64,000 bases of DNA from Prosapia bicincta (GCA_036971475.1 JBAIZL010000008.1:6495501-6559500), one strand, 5' to 3'; shown: positions 24,395 to 36,660, counted from the first letter of the stretch. The notes: generated by a model not told the origin, from the letters alone. A program made the numbers and translations.

Positions 24395-25636
24395 ATGTCT
24401 GATGAAAGGGAATCGTACAATTTGCGGGGAGAAAAAGCTAAAAAAACAGAAAAAGGGGAACAATTAGAAAAGGGTAGGCGGAAAAGGGCGATAGAAACAG
24501 AAGGGGCTGCTCAGGGGAGATTTGTTAGTTTTCAGGAGGGGATCAAAAACAGGGAGGAAAATATTATAGGCGAGCTGGTAGTTGTAGGGGACCAGGAAAG
24601 AGGGACAAGTTTGGAAGTGCAAGAAATAGAAATGGAAGGCACAGATATGCCAATAGGAAACCTTGAGGTAGAAGAAGCTAGGGGACTACCACCTATGCAA
24701 ACCCAACAAAAAAAACGGGGAAATAATGAGAATGAAGATTTAAGGGAGATAATGAGAACTCTCATGGAAATGAGTGTAAAAGGGAGAGAGGATCTAGATA
24801 GAAAATTAGATATAAATAATGAAAAAATAAATAGACAATTAGATAAATAAAACAATGAATTAAATGAGAATATAAACGAAGTAAAAAGAGAGATGAAGGA
24901 GGATCTAAAATTAATAAAAGATGAAATTAGGGAGGACAATAAGAAAATGATAGAGGATATGAGGAAACAGTGGAGGACAGAGAATAATACTGTAATAGAG
25001 GATGAGAGAAGAGACTTAGAGGAGAAAGATGGAGAATTAGAGAAGATTAAGGAAAATTTTGAGGAAACGAAAGAAATAATAGCTGATGTGATAGAAATTC
25101 ATAAAAAAGAAATAGAGAAGGTAGAAAATATAACAAAGAAAAACACAGAAGAGTTAGGAGAGTTAAAATTAAAGGTGATAGGAGAAAGAGAGATAACAGA
25201 TGAGGGTTTTAGGAAAGTCGAAGATGACAGGGAGAAAATATTAGGAGAGCAGGGAAGGTTAAGAAATGAAGTAGGAAAGATGGAGGTACTGCCAATAAAA
25301 AATTTAACAATTCGAACCGCAACTAATAAGAAGACTGAAAAGATTAATAAAATGATAATGGTAATAGGAGAAATAGGAGGAGTTAATTATCCGTTTCAAT
25401 GCTTAGTGGTACCAGGCTTGTTGAGAAAATTTATCATAGGTACGGATATGTTAATGGATGAGGAGGCACAACTCGAGTTTGGAAAATGGGAGATGGAATT
25501 TAAATATGAGAATAACAGAGAAAATAGAAACTATGAAGCAGATGAAAGATACAATGGAGATGTAAACGGTGTTAAGGCAAGGACAGGCGTGGGGACAAGA
25601 AAAGAGTATGGTGCCCACAGTCAGTCGGAAAACTAA
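24395..25636 (+). pseudogene. gag/protease-like frame of element B
   Basis: The start at 24395 gives MSDERESYNLRGEKAK. A basic and then Lys/Glu coiled-coil gag-like protein follows. A single in-frame TAA (24848-24850) interrupts it, and the same frame continues to 25636. The region from about 25290 is retropepsin-like: MEVLPIKNLTIRTAT, VNYPFQCLVVPGLL and IIGTDMLMD, the last equivalent to the conserved ILG motif near the protease C-terminus. A Ty3-type capsid with its WW motif, present in element C, is absent here. The product would be a coiled-coil/partial-protease fusion without a catalytic DTG. Confidence 0.65.
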
Positions 25637-25645
25637 GACAATCAG

Positions 25646-25811
25646 AAACCCAGAAATAGAAATTAAAATAGAGGAAACAAGTTTACAGGCATTAATAGAC
25701 ACAGGCAATAATATGACATGTATCCAGGAAAACTGGATATTGAAAAATAAAAATAAAATAGGAAGGGAGATATTAAATATAGGTAAAGGAAGCAATATGA
25801 ATAAACTCTAG
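25646..25811 (+). pseudogene. Protease active-site half displaced downstream
   Basis: In a shifted frame the segment IEIKIEETSLQALIDTGNN is the usual retropepsin start with its D-T-G triad, and it ends at 25811. In ordinary retroviral-type proteases this half lies upstream of the PIKN...IIGTDML half; here it is downstream. Element A has the same order, so the arrangement predates both insertions. Confidence 0.6.
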
Positions 25812-25979
25812 ATGACTATGTGTATAAGAAAACGTTAGCAGGAGATAAGTTTTAAGGGATGGTAACTATATCTACGATAATTTATTGGAAACTTCGTCGA
25901 ATAATGAATAAAGATAAATATGAATCTATGTTAATAAATATTGAAGCATCGTTGTAATAAAAATATGGTAATTGTGTAT

Positions 25980-26175
25980 TTAAACTTCGTCGTATTGTAA
26001 GGGAGAATCTGCGTTGATAAATAATATAACTTCGTCGTATATATTATATATTATAAAAGAAATATGAATCTATGATAATAAATATTAAAGCATCGTTGTA
26101 ACAAAAATATGGTAATTGTGTATTTAAACTTCGTCGAATTGTAAGGGAGAATCTGCGTTGATATATATAAGTATT
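25980..26175 (+). repeat. CTTCGTCG tandem repeat in element B
   Basis: There are two units of about 145 bases, each starting AAACTTCGTCGTATTGTAAG or its one-base variant. They are colinear with the array in element A. Confidence 0.75.
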
Positions 26176-27119
26176 AAAACAAAATTTATATTCGTTGATA
26201 TAGGGACAGTGTAATCGAAGGAGCTATAGATATGATCAAATAGAGGATATGGGATTGCAACCTTTAAAAATATTAGATGTTAAACTTCATACAAAATAAA
26301 CTGAAATGATATAAGAAAATAATTGAACTGGATGTGAGATTGGAAGGGGAGATAAAATACTAACTTAGAACTGAGAGTTAGATGAAGCTAAAAGCAAAAT
26401 AAATATGAGATAAATAATAAACAAGGAATAAACAGAAATAAGGGAAAGAGAAATGTTATAACCAATTTGACCAAATCTAGACATACTATGACTCGGATAG
26501 GCTGGGATTTAAAGACACGGTATCAGAGAATATATGTTAAATAAATATTGAATCAGACTTATGATTGGAAGGATTCCAATTGTAATAAATGTAAAAAAAA
26601 AAAAATATAATTATGGAAGGAATTGTAAATACCAGAACATGATTTATTGTTACTATATGTTAGAATTGTTGATTGAATGTTAGTTATAAGTATATTGTAT
26701 TGTTAGAAGATAAGTTAAGTAATATGTAGCTTGAAGTTTTCAGCTCAGTATTTGATTGTTAAAGAATTAAGATGAAATTGTGTCGTAGAATTAAGTATAA
26801 ATGGACGAAAGTGGACAGATGAAGGTATAAATGACTTTTAAATGGACAGTTATAAAAGTAGTAAAGACAATAGACGATAAGTTAGCCAAAGTGTTGAGGT
26901 ACTTACTCAATAAAAAATGTGTTCAATTAGTTATTAAATAAAATGTACAATTAGGAAATAAATGTTAATTTAAAAAAAAAAATATGTATATTTAATCAAG
27001 CTTGTAAAATGTAAAGAATGTGTAATGTAGATAGTATAGGAATATTTTTTTTTATTTAAATTAAATTAGGGGACATTGTAACATTTATAGAATGGGCTAT
27101 ATAATGTTCTTTAAGAATT

Positions 27120-27349
27120 TAATACCAAGTTGTAGAGAGGGAATTTACTGCAACGTGATTGGTCGTACTAGTTTTTTAAATAAGGGGCGTAGCGAAGTAG
27201 TTGCCGGTTTAAGCCTATATATTTGTTGTATTATGTTGTTTAAAGTTAGTTGTATTTTTTAAATACCTCTGAAGATGATTGCTGGGCAATCGATCGAAAT
27301 GTACATAAGGTTTAAATAAATTGTTATTTGTGGTTTAGAGGTTTTATTT

Positions 27350-27407
<58 letters not shown>
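27120..27407 (+). mobile_element. Short poly(A)-ended element with hammerhead-like core
   Basis: This 234-base non-coding stretch ends in 54 A (27354-27407), shortly after two ATAAA-type signals (ATTTATTTA context). At 27265-27311 it has ACCT, then CTGAAGA, a GATTGC/GCAATC hairpin, GATC, GAA, the palindrome ATGTACAT, A, and AGGT. ACCT/AGGT would form helix I and the palindrome helix III of a hammerhead. Four extra bases (GATC) before GAA make the core imperfect. It joins the broken 3' LTR of element B at its left end. It could be a PLE LTR, a retrozyme-like RNA or a SINE-like insert. Confidence 0.45.
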
Positions 27408-27409
<2 letters not shown>

Positions 27410-27543
27410 CAACATAAGTCACTAGCATCATCAAGTGTGTTCCTATATTTTGTTTTTATTGCAATAAGTGCCGAAACTGTTTTTTTCCAAGAAATAGGTG
27501 GTTGAAAGAGGCAAGTATAATCGAAAAGCTGCCTATGATACAC
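27408..27543 (-). pseudogene. hAT transposase C-terminal remnant
   Basis: The minus-strand frame reads VSALIAIKTKYRNTLDDASD. This matches the dimerisation-region tail (SALTAIKTKYRN...) common to hAT transposases of the ZBED/SCAND3-like group. It is cut at its C-terminal side by the poly(A) element. It belongs to the hAT whose right end is 27906. Confidence 0.7.
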
Positions 27544-28447
27544 TGTTATAGTGTTTTATGAAAAGTGAAGATGTGTCCGTTGTGGCGCTGTTGCCACACT
27601 GAACGGGAAAGATTTGCTTTTGCAAACACTTTTGTACTTATATTTTTTTCCAGCTCTCATACTGATTTAATTTCAATTTTACAAAAGTTACACAACCTTT
27701 ACTTATATTTCTTTTATAAATGGATATATTTCATTTAAATAATAAAATTACCTATGTAAAAAGAAATACTGAGGTGTAAATTTAGTCTTCAATTTTAATA
27801 AATTGTGTACATAAATTTTAACTAAATGAGAATTTATCTTACTATTTTCCAACTGGTCTTGCTAACACCTGACTTATTTTCATGCCCCCCAGTTTGGGAA
27901 CCTATGCCTTAAGGGATGATAAAAAGGGTTTGGACAGCAGACATGGATAATCCAGAACACCTCTAAGCAATTGCCCTTGTGCAGTAAACTATGAATTTAT
28001 CAAGTTATAAAAATGTATTTTAATAAAAGAAACATTTTAATTAATTTGTAGATATCAAATACATAAACTTACCATCAAAATTATATTAAATTTAAAGTAT
28101 TTAAATATTTCTGCTTGTTAAAAAAAATAATTTCACAGAAACTTCCACTTCAAAAGTTTCTAACATTCAATTAAAAATGTAAGTTCTAGACTTGCTTAAG
28201 TTCTAATTCATGACTAAATAAAGGGGGAAAGCAATTTAAAAAAAAAAACAATAAAATTGTGATTTTATAATGTTCTGCTACAGAAAACAATATTTTCTGG
28301 TCATAATAGAAAATTAGACTTTTAATTTAACAGTTAATTTATAAATCATTTATCACCTTTGAAATCTCTAAACACAGATACATAACAATAAAAAAATGTT
28401 TCAGAAATGATTAGCCTTTAGTTTCCATACTTAAATATATAACTTAC

Positions 28448-28664
28448 GGTCATAATTTCTGTTCTGAATTATGTCTTGTATAATATTTGGTTCAACAACA
28501 TCGACAAACATTTCAATTAGCTGATGGTAAATTTGATCCTTTTCTTGGGCAGATTTATCTTCAACTTTAACCAAATTAGAAATTGCATTATTGCTAGAAA
28601 TACGTTCATGTGTAGCCGATAAAACTGAAATGGCTTGAGTCACCCTTCCATTGTCATCTTCCAT
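28448..28664 (-). CDS. N4BP2: N4BP2-like gene, exon 1 (CUE start)
   Basis: This exon encodes 72 residues plus one base from the Met at 28664. It contains QLIEMFVDVVEPNIIQDI, the first two helices of a CUE ubiquitin-binding domain. The donor is GACC|GTAAGT. Joined to exon 2, the split codon gives Leu and the CUE reads on as RNYD-L-YGALDDLFLIS, a normal third helix. The first Met is chosen because it opens the frame and the preceding sequence (CTTTGCACTTTAAACTCC on the plus strand) shows no upstream extension. An untranslated 5' exon cannot be excluded. Confidence 0.82.
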
Positions 28665-29855
28665 CTTTGCACTTTAAACTCCTTTTAAAAGTTTCTCTAG
28701 AAATATATAGATTAGGTTATTTTTAGATTAACTTTTGATTGGTCATAAAAATTTGTTTAAAAAACTACAGAACCGATTTTAAAAAAAAAGAACCCAAATT
28801 TATAATTTTTATTTACTAAAACGTAAAAAATAATTTTTCTATAACAAAAACAAAGGCGATGAGTTTCATACTTGACCTCATATTTAACATACTGAACATG
28901 ACAAGTAAAGGGATTTTATATAATCTTGGAGTTCCTTGATGTGTAGATTAACAAATTACGATATACACAAGCTATTCGATAATTTCTTCCATACACTTAT
29001 TTTTTAGATACAATATAAGATATTTATATTCATGATACAAAAGGATTAAGGAGATGTGGTCTCTTATATTTATATGCATCTACAATAATCACATTCCATG
29101 TAAATCATTCAAATTTGTATATCTGAACAAAAAATATGCAATCACATATTTTTTATCAGAGAAAATCTGATATTGTATGGTCTTTGCCAAGAACAAAGAT
29201 CAAATATTGCCCAGCATACTATTATATTATCGAACACATATATTTGTTTCGTGAGAAGGTTCGCAATAATTAATCATGGAGAATCAAGCAATCAAAAAGT
29301 TGATTATTTGGGTAAATTTTTAGAATAGATTTGATGGATAAGCAAATAGAAGGAATGATTGCAGTGCCGACTTCAAAAATTTGTGGGTAATAAGCTTATG
29401 ATAAATTATGTTTTCGTTATTGGTAAATCATTTTTTTAAAATTATAAGTAAAAAATATATGTTCAGGTCTTTTTTTAAAGTCTGTTATGAGTTTTTTTTT
29501 TAATTTTTATTTCTTCATTTTTAGAGGAATGAATTTTAATTTCTATTTACATTATAATAGAATTTCGTTTCATGCTGTTGATTATGTTGGCAAAATTTCC
29601 ACTATTTATCCACACAAATTTCCAATGTGTAAATCTCTCTAATCATATTCCTTGATTGTTGTTCACATAATTGACATCCCCTTGAATAATACGATAAACA
29701 TATTACTTTGTCAGACGAATACATTGAGTAACAAACTTCCCTATGACTATGTTTGAAATTCCCTTGACAAATTTTCCTAAATATTTTTTCTTATCTTGCA
29801 ATTAATCTTTTTCATTTCGGATAGTAAAGTTTTATTTAATAAATTTATCTCTTGA
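28665..29855. other. Upstream region of the N4BP2-like gene
   Basis: About 1.2 kb of AT-rich sequence lies between the first coding exon and the mariner insertion. It should hold the promoter. I see no clear TATA/Inr pair, RNA gene or repeat. Confidence 0.5.
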
Positions 29856-31190
29856 TACGAGGGTGGTCTAAAAAGTAACCGCCGTTTGGACGTGGCGCAA
29901 TAAGTAGTGGGAGTAGCGCCGCCATTCTCACATCGGTGTGCGCAGCCGTTCAGTATGCTTCTAGCTGTGCAAAGGATAGTATCGTGTGATCGCGCGTTCT
30001 TTTGTTATAACGTAAAAACATGAGCGCCGCGATAGAAAATCATGCCAAGTGTGAAGTGCGAGATGTAATAAGATTTCTGTGGTTGAAAAAATACACAGCA
30101 GCTGAAATTCATCGTGAATTGAGTGCGGTGTATGGCCCAAAAATTATGAGCAAAGGTGTAGTCAGTCAATGGGTTCGTTTTTTTAAAAATGGAAGAACGA
30201 ACATTCACGATGAAGACCGGAGTGGTAGGCCATCTTTCGTCAGTGATGACTTCGTAAACAAAGTGGATGAGAAAATTCGCAAGAACCGTCGCTTCACAAT
30301 CTCGGAACTTTCAGACCATTTCCCTGAAATTTCTCGAAGTTTTGTGCATGAAATAGTGACAGAAAAACTAGGCTATCACAAGTTTTGTGCTCGTTGGATT
30401 CCAAAAGTGCTCACCGATGATCACAAAATGAAATTAATGAGTTCTGGAATAGACTTTCTTACTCGGTATGATGTTGAAGGAGAAACATTTTTGAACAGGA
30501 TCATTACAGGAGACGAGACTTGGGTAGCCTATGTGAATGCCGAAACAAAACAACAGTCAATGCAATGGGGTCATACCGCTTCGTCAAGCAAGCCAAAGAA
30601 AGCTCGCCAATCCTTTTCAACAAGAAAATTGATGGCTACAGTTTTTTTGAATGCTAAGGGCATCTTGCTTGTTGAATTTATGGAGCGTGGTACAACCATT
30701 ACAGCTGCAGCTTATTGTGAAACCTTAAAACTGCTACGACAAGCGATTCAAAACAAGCGTCATGGTCTTCTGACATCTGGCGTTGTGTTTGTCCATGAAA
30801 ATGCCCACCCTCACACAGCTCAAAAAACAACTGAACTTTTGGAAGAGTTCAAATGGGACGTTTTTGACCAAAATACAGCCCGGACTTGGCCCCCAGTGAT
30901 TTCCATCTTTTCCCGTACATGAAACAGTGGCTTGCATTTCAGAGGTTTGCGAGTGATGAAGAGCTTCAAAACGCTGTGACAGGCTGGCTACGTTCTCAGG
31001 CGGCAGATTTTTTTAAAGACGGAATTTCAAAAACTGTTAAAAGATATGATAAGTGCTTGAATTTGTATGGTGAATATGTAGAAAAGTAGAGAAAAGCTGT
31101 AGTTTTAACATGTATATAATAAAATTTTTGTATCTCAACTGGTTTATTTTTTATTTCAAAACGGAGGTTACTTTGTGGACCACCCTCATA
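29856..31190 (+). mobile_element. mariner element, 1,331 bp, TA-flanked
   Basis: The element 29858-31188 has TIRs of about 30 bases (CGAGGGTGGTCTAAAAAGTA and, inverted, TGAGGGTGGTCCACAAAGTA) and is flanked by TA. It carries a transposase frame with one frameshift. The length is standard for a full mariner. Confidence 0.92.
30020..31089 (+). pseudogene. mariner transposase (frameshifted)
   Basis: The first frame (30020-30922) has the HTH DNA-binding region (KYTAAEIHREL, SKGVVSQWVRFFKNGR, HDEDRSGRPS). It then has the catalytic segments ITGDETWVAY and VVFVHENAHPHTA. The usual second catalytic Asp (HDN) is Glu here. A one-base shift near 30880 puts the third part, APSDFHLFPYMKQWLA, into another frame that runs to 31089. 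About 345-355 residues would be normal for the family. The changed catalytic residue and the frameshift both point to an inactive copy. Confidence 0.9.
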
Positions 31191-32680
31191 TTTAGTGAAG
31201 TAATGAAGTTTTCAACTGAGAATTATTAAATATCTTGACTATGGTAAATGAACTAAATCAGATTTTCAGGACATTTATTTTGGCTTATCTTATTCGAGTT
31301 ATATCAATATGGATAGACCATCGAAAAAGGCGCTTTCGTGAGGAAAATTCATTCATTAGTATCCGATGATGCTCGCTCTAAGCAGTTTTATCAAAGAGGA
31401 AATGTTAAAAACCTATTCGTTTTCTACTTATTTTTATGTGTGGTAGAATACTACATAAAATAAATGCTGTGATTGTTTATTTTTCTTATTAATTATCGTA
31501 TAATTCGTAATCCTTATTAAATTTTTTTTTAATTTTCCCTCCAAAATTTTTTTAAAATTTAAAATGGTGTATTATTGTTTCTTAATCAGACAGATTGGGA
31601 TGTGACCACCCGGAAGGTTTACTCTTTCATTTGCAAGCAAAATCCCTTTGATAAGTTAAATACTTCCAAAGTTATCGTGGAAAAATCAGATAAAAAATGA
31701 TAAGTATCGAATACAGAACCTCCCCCTTTTTTGAAGTTGGTTAAAAATGAATAGTCCATAATAAAATGCAGAAAGATAAAAACCAATATCATTATATGAA
31801 ATGAAGCATTTTCATTATTTTCTGGAAAATTTTATTTATTCTGGTGAATGAAAGACATGGATTTTGTTTTAGTAATAACTATGTATTCCTTCTTGTGTGT
31901 CTTATATAACCATCATGATCTATTTTTCAGAGTAACATCATGAATAATAATTTATTTAAAATTAAAATAATAATATTATTAAAATGTAATATCTAAAAAT
32001 TGTTATATAAATACTGTAAAATGTGTTTGGAGTATTAATTATACTACTGCTATAAAACATGTTTGAAGTTCTAATCAATCTACTGCTCTCAAATCAAAAT
32101 GTAGGATTGTTCATTAAATTTTAAAACCCAATTAAAATTTCAAGGATCTTTTCCTTAAGAATAGCGCACAAAAAAAGAAAGCGAGAAGAGTTGAAATTTT
32201 TAAGATAAATTTTGAAGGGACTGAAACTGCTTGGGAAAAAATGACTTAATTATTATAGTTTTAATCATATTTGGTAAATTGGCCCCATATCCAATCTTTT
32301 TCCTTATTTATCTGAGCTTGAACTGATCATGGTGGAGTTTAAAAGGATATATTCACCAAAAATAAATAGTTCAAAAGCTTTCTACTGAGATCAAAATTAA
32401 AGGTTTTTTCACAGAGTTTTTTTTATATCAAACAAATATATAGGTGTGTTCATATTTACATATAGTAATAAAGTTTTATTGAGCAACAAAATTTAGGACA
32501 AGAAATTATTTTTTTAAGTTCTGATGTGGTGTCAAAACAAATATTTACTTATTATCTACACAGTGTAACATTTTTTAAAAAATTACTTCTAATCTAGGAA
32601 ATTAAGTTAAAGAGAACACTCCCTCCCCTCCAGTTTCCACTATCGCTGCATGGTAGCAGCAATCCTCTGGACCTAATTAA
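31191..32680. other. No supported feature
   Basis: AT-rich sequence with short poly(T) runs. I find no exon, RNA gene or terminal repeat that I can support here. Confidence 0.5.
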
Positions 32681-32682
32681 AA

Positions 32683-33035
32683 AAAGGTAAAAATATAGTC
32701 TTAGTGACGTTAGTTTTTTATAATTTTTTTTTTTTTTTTAATTACTGGTTTTAATGTATAGAATACGAATATCAACTTTTTTTCCTGCGGGAAATATGGA
32801 ACGTTACTTTTTTCACATTTTAAATGTTAGTCTGTTATGGCAAGTATATCGTAAACGGGTTTTATTGACATTATTTAAAAAAATTTTTTAAAATAATTAC
32901 TCGTTTTAATGTGTAGAACACGAATATTAACTTTTTTCCATGAAAAATACACAAAATTTAATATTTTGCAAATTTTTTGTTAGTCTATATTAGCATGTAG
33001 GCCTATATCGTGAACCGGCCGCACAGTAGCTACAG
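32683..33035. repeat. Inverted repeat, left copy, beside the copia element
   Basis: Sequence containing AAAATATAGTCTTAGTGAC, TTTTTTCACATTTTAAATGTTAG and GCGCATTGCACTACG-like ends is found in opposite orientation at 36455-36660. Part of it is also duplicated internally (a second CGTTTTAATGTGTAGAA unit at about 32900). The pair may be the long TIRs of a DNA element that the copia entered. Confidence 0.55.
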
Positions 33036-33197
33036 CGCATTGCACTACGCCAAAGTAAATATTTTAATATTAAACTTAAAATCTAAATATTTAACTTTTC
33101 ATTATAATTTTATACAACATTACTATATAACTAAATGTTAAATTAAATGTTTGCAGTCGTATAGCAGTTAACATATCGAATTGTATCACATCGAAAG

Positions 33198-36056
33198 ATG
33201 TTAGACAAACTTGTAAATTTGTATGGTGCAAAATCCGAAATAACCTTGGAAACTTTGTGCAGGAAATTTTTCAGTTTTGAATATGACGAGAGTAGATCAG
33301 CAGTACAAAATTGTTATGAAATTATACAACTTGGTGAACAGCTGTCAACTGAAAATGAGCCCATCGGAGAAACTTGGTTGATGACCAGAATTCTCAGTGT
33401 TCTTCCTACGAAATTGTCACATTTTCGAACAGAGTGGGACAACGTTCATGCAAATGAGGAAACAGTCAAAAAGCTTGTTCAAAGACTTAGACTGGAGGAC
33501 GAAAGATTAACTGAGGCTAATATGATGAGAGTACACGGAATGCGCTAGTCGCTAAACAAAACAAAACGCGAGGTCAACCTGAACATAAATATCTTCTACA
33601 GGAACAAAAGATAGCGTCTTTTTGCAACCTATGTGGACAGAAGGGTCACTATAAAAGAGACTGCAAAAATAAACCATGCGCCAAGTATATTGAATATTGC
33701 AAAACAGTCTACCCGTGCAACCTATGTGGACAAAAAGGACATTTTGCGAAGGAATGTACACAACGAAGCAAATCACACAAGTCAGAAGGGTTAAGTCAGG
33801 AAAAGCGAAGGCAAAATAATCGTCGAGCATTAATGACAGACTGCAGTAGACTTTAAAAATGAAAAGAAAATGGGCAATATGAAGGACGTTTGGTATAAGG
33901 ACTGTGGTGCTACACAGCATATGACATCTTGTAGAGAATGGTTCTCAAAATTAGTCGAACCGGACGAACCAATATCTATCTCAATTGGAGATGCAACACA
34001 ACTAGAGGGAGTTGGAGTTGGAAACGTGGAACTGGAAGCCTTTAATGGTCAAAATTGGATACCAGTTGTACTTGAAGATGTCGTGTACGTGCCCAAACTA
34101 GACTACAACCTATTTTCAGTCGGACAGACACTGGATAAAGGTTACTTGCAGCAAGCTAACAATGAATGGTCGACGTTCAAGACTTCAGATGGACCGATCA
34201 CAGCAGTAGCGAAACGTGAAGGAAGCCTTTTCAAAATGATGCTCAGAAGAGAACAAACGGTGACGTGTTTAGCAGCCATCTCAATTCAAGTCTGGCATAA
34301 AAGATTCGCTCACCAAAGCATTAAGTATGTGAGCAACACTTTGCAAAGAAAAGAAATTGAATATATTGACGACCGGAACGACTATGTCTGAGAGGATGCG
34401 TTTATGGAAAGCAGCACCGAATCTCACATCCTGCAAACCTGAAGACAGCCTAAGAGCCACTGGACCTAGTTCACGTGTATATGGGAGAAGTGAATATACC
34501 ATCACTTGGAGGATCCAAGTACTTTCTGCTTTTTAAAGATGACTAATCACACTTCAAAACAGTGTATTTCATGAAAACGAAAGATGAAGTTGCAAAGAAG
34601 TTGAAAATATTTACAAAGTTAGTCGAAAATCAATTTAACAGGAGAATCAAGTGTTTGAGGTCAGAAAATGGAAGAGAAATTAAAAACTCAGACACAAAGA
34701 AACTACTTGAAGATCTAGGAATTTTCCACACATTCTCAAATGCATACACGCCAGAGCAGAATGGAAGAATTGAACATGAAATGAGGACTGTGGTGGAATC
34801 AGCTCGCTCAGCACTTCATGCAAAACAATTAGATGAAAGACTATGGGCTGAAGCGGTCAATTATGCTGTATTCTCAATCAACCAAACTAACTGGCACGAG
34901 TACCGTTGAAAGGAAAAGCCCTGCTTAACTTTGGTTTGGACGGAAGTTCGGAGTAGAAAAGCTAAGGATTTTTGGCTGCGAATGTTTTGTGTTAACTCCG
35001 GAACACAAAAGAAAGAAGTTTGGTCCAAAGTCAGAAAAAGGAACATTTGTCGGATACGACCAGGACTCGTCAAGTTATAGAATCTACATACCACATAAAC
35101 GTTATATTGTCAGCACGGACAATGTAATCTTCAATGAAAACAAGGATAAAGTGGAAAACCGGACAGAAACGGAAATAAAAATGCAACAAATAGAATCTGA
35201 TAAAACAGAAGATAAAGGAGACGAAGCTGAAGAGAAATTCTATGGAAGTCTGAGAGAGACAGGAACATCAGGAAGAGTTCTACGAGATCGTGCAACCCTC
35301 TCAAAACCGGAAAGATACAAAGACTTTATCATGGAATATCAGCGAAGCGAGAACAGCGACAACACAGTCATAATTGGTGAGATACAAAGTATCTCTGTAA
35401 CAGCCGCACTAAAAGACTCGAACTGGCGACACAAAATGACAGAGGAGTACAACTCTTTGATAAAAATGAATTATTCAAGTCGTCACTGTTCCAAGCCAAT
35501 GGCCAGCCATTGGAAGATGGTAAAGCGAATATTTCAGTATTTGTTGGGAACAATAAATTTTGGAATTCATTTTGGAGGAGATAAAGAAATTGTTGCATAC
35601 ATGTATTCAGACTACGGAGAAGATCCCAAGACCATGAAGTCTACAAGTGGAATTCTCATCATGAGAGGATGACAACTAGTTTGGTATTCACAAAGACAAC
35701 ATCTAGTAGCAACTTCTACAGCTGAAGCCGAATACCGAGCAGCAGTATCAGCCATTGATGACATTTGTTGGCTGAAGAGACTTACTTTTGAACTGGGGAT
35801 TCGGAAGATGAAGGAACCTACTACTTTGTACGTAGACAATCTGTCTGCAGTTCACATGATTAAAAACTCACACGAAGGGAAGATAAACAAGGGAAAGAAA
35901 CATATTGAGATCCCTCGAAAATATATCAAACAACATGTTGGCGAGACTATATCACCTTGTCATATCAACAGTGCTAATCAACTGGCTGACATATTTACTA
36001 AAGCTTTTAGTAAACGAACCTTTGTGACTTTACGAAACAATATAGTTAAGGAGGAG
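33198..36056 (+). pseudogene. copia-type gag-pol, broken and RT-deleted
   Basis: Frames in order are: gag core (33198-33548, LCRKFFSFEYDESRS); two CCHC knuckles CNLCGQKGHYKRDC and CNLCGQKGHFAKEC (33623-33760); protease (33870-34100, with DCGATQHM where DSG is usual); the pre-integrase zinc segment (VWHKRFAHQS); the integrase core with TPEQNGRIEHE (34430-34910); and the SKP-type linker (35280-35330). Almost all of the reverse transcriptase is missing. After about 35470 the sequence jumps to RNase H (YMYSDYGEDPKTMKSTSG, YVDNLSAVHMIKN, HINSANQLADIFTKA), ending at 36060. Several stops and shifts make it inactive. Confidence 0.85.
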
Positions 36057-36347
36057 TGTTGAAGTTAACTATTTGTTTAATATTGTGCTGGCATCAGGTC
36101 AGCTGTTTTGTTTGTTACAAAAGAAGAAATGCATTAATGGTCTAGGAAAAGTTTTATTGTCCAAAACGGAAAGATTGAATGTCTTTTAATATTAACGTTT
36201 AACATTGGCAATTATTTAATTAATAATTATTGTGATTCTGTTATTTATTATTGTATATTAAATAAATAGTCTCAGGTATAAATTAAACGTAGGCCTATAT
36301 TTTATTTTCACTTATATTAATCTTGGTCACACGCAAAATACTCAACA
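36057..36347 (+). repeat. 3' LTR of the copia element (291 bp)
   Basis: It starts TGTTGAAGTTAAC right after the purine-rich AAGGAGGAG and ends ATACTCAACA, giving TGTTGA...TCAACA inverted ends. The first bases overlap the last codons of pol, as is common in copia elements. No 5' LTR is visible upstream of 33198. Confidence 0.75.
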
Positions 36348-36454
36348 CAAACAAATCTATCTTGACTGAATACTTTGTAGGTATATTTTAATATAGGTAT
36401 AGAGTAATGTTGTATAAAATTACAACCAAATCTAGACATAGTACAGTCCGGTGT

Positions 36455-36660
36455 AGCTACTGCGCGCCCAGTTCAAGCTATATGGCCTTCATTCCATTAC
36501 ATACTAACATTTAAAATGTGAAAAAAGTAACTTTCCGTATTTTTCGTGGGGAAAAAACTGATATTTGTATTCTACACATTAAAACAAGTGATTATAAAAA
36601 AAAAAAAAATCAAAAAAACCAGTGTCACTAAGACTATATTTTTACCCTAAATTCTATTAA
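36455..36660. repeat. Inverted repeat, right copy, beside the copia element
   Basis: This is the reverse-complement relative of 32683-33035, with TAGCTACTGCGCGCCC at its outer end. The two copies are diverged, so the repeat is older than the copia insertion or its decay. Confidence 0.55.

Larger units (their letters stand above)
22656..27119 (+). mobile_element. LTR element B, 3' LTR truncated
   Basis: The 5' LTR is 22656-24155 (TGTAACAT...ATGTTATA, 1.5 kb, clearly related to but diverged from LTR A). It is followed after two bases by an exact tRNA-Lys(CUU) primer site (24158-24175, TGGCGCCCAACGTGGGGC). The interior has gag/protease-like frames (24395-25811) and the CTTCGTCG tandem array, and ends at TTAGGGGACAT. 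The 3' LTR starts at 27077 but breaks off after 43 bases at 27119, where an unrelated poly(A)-ended element begins. There is no reverse transcriptase or integrase. Confidence 0.8.
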
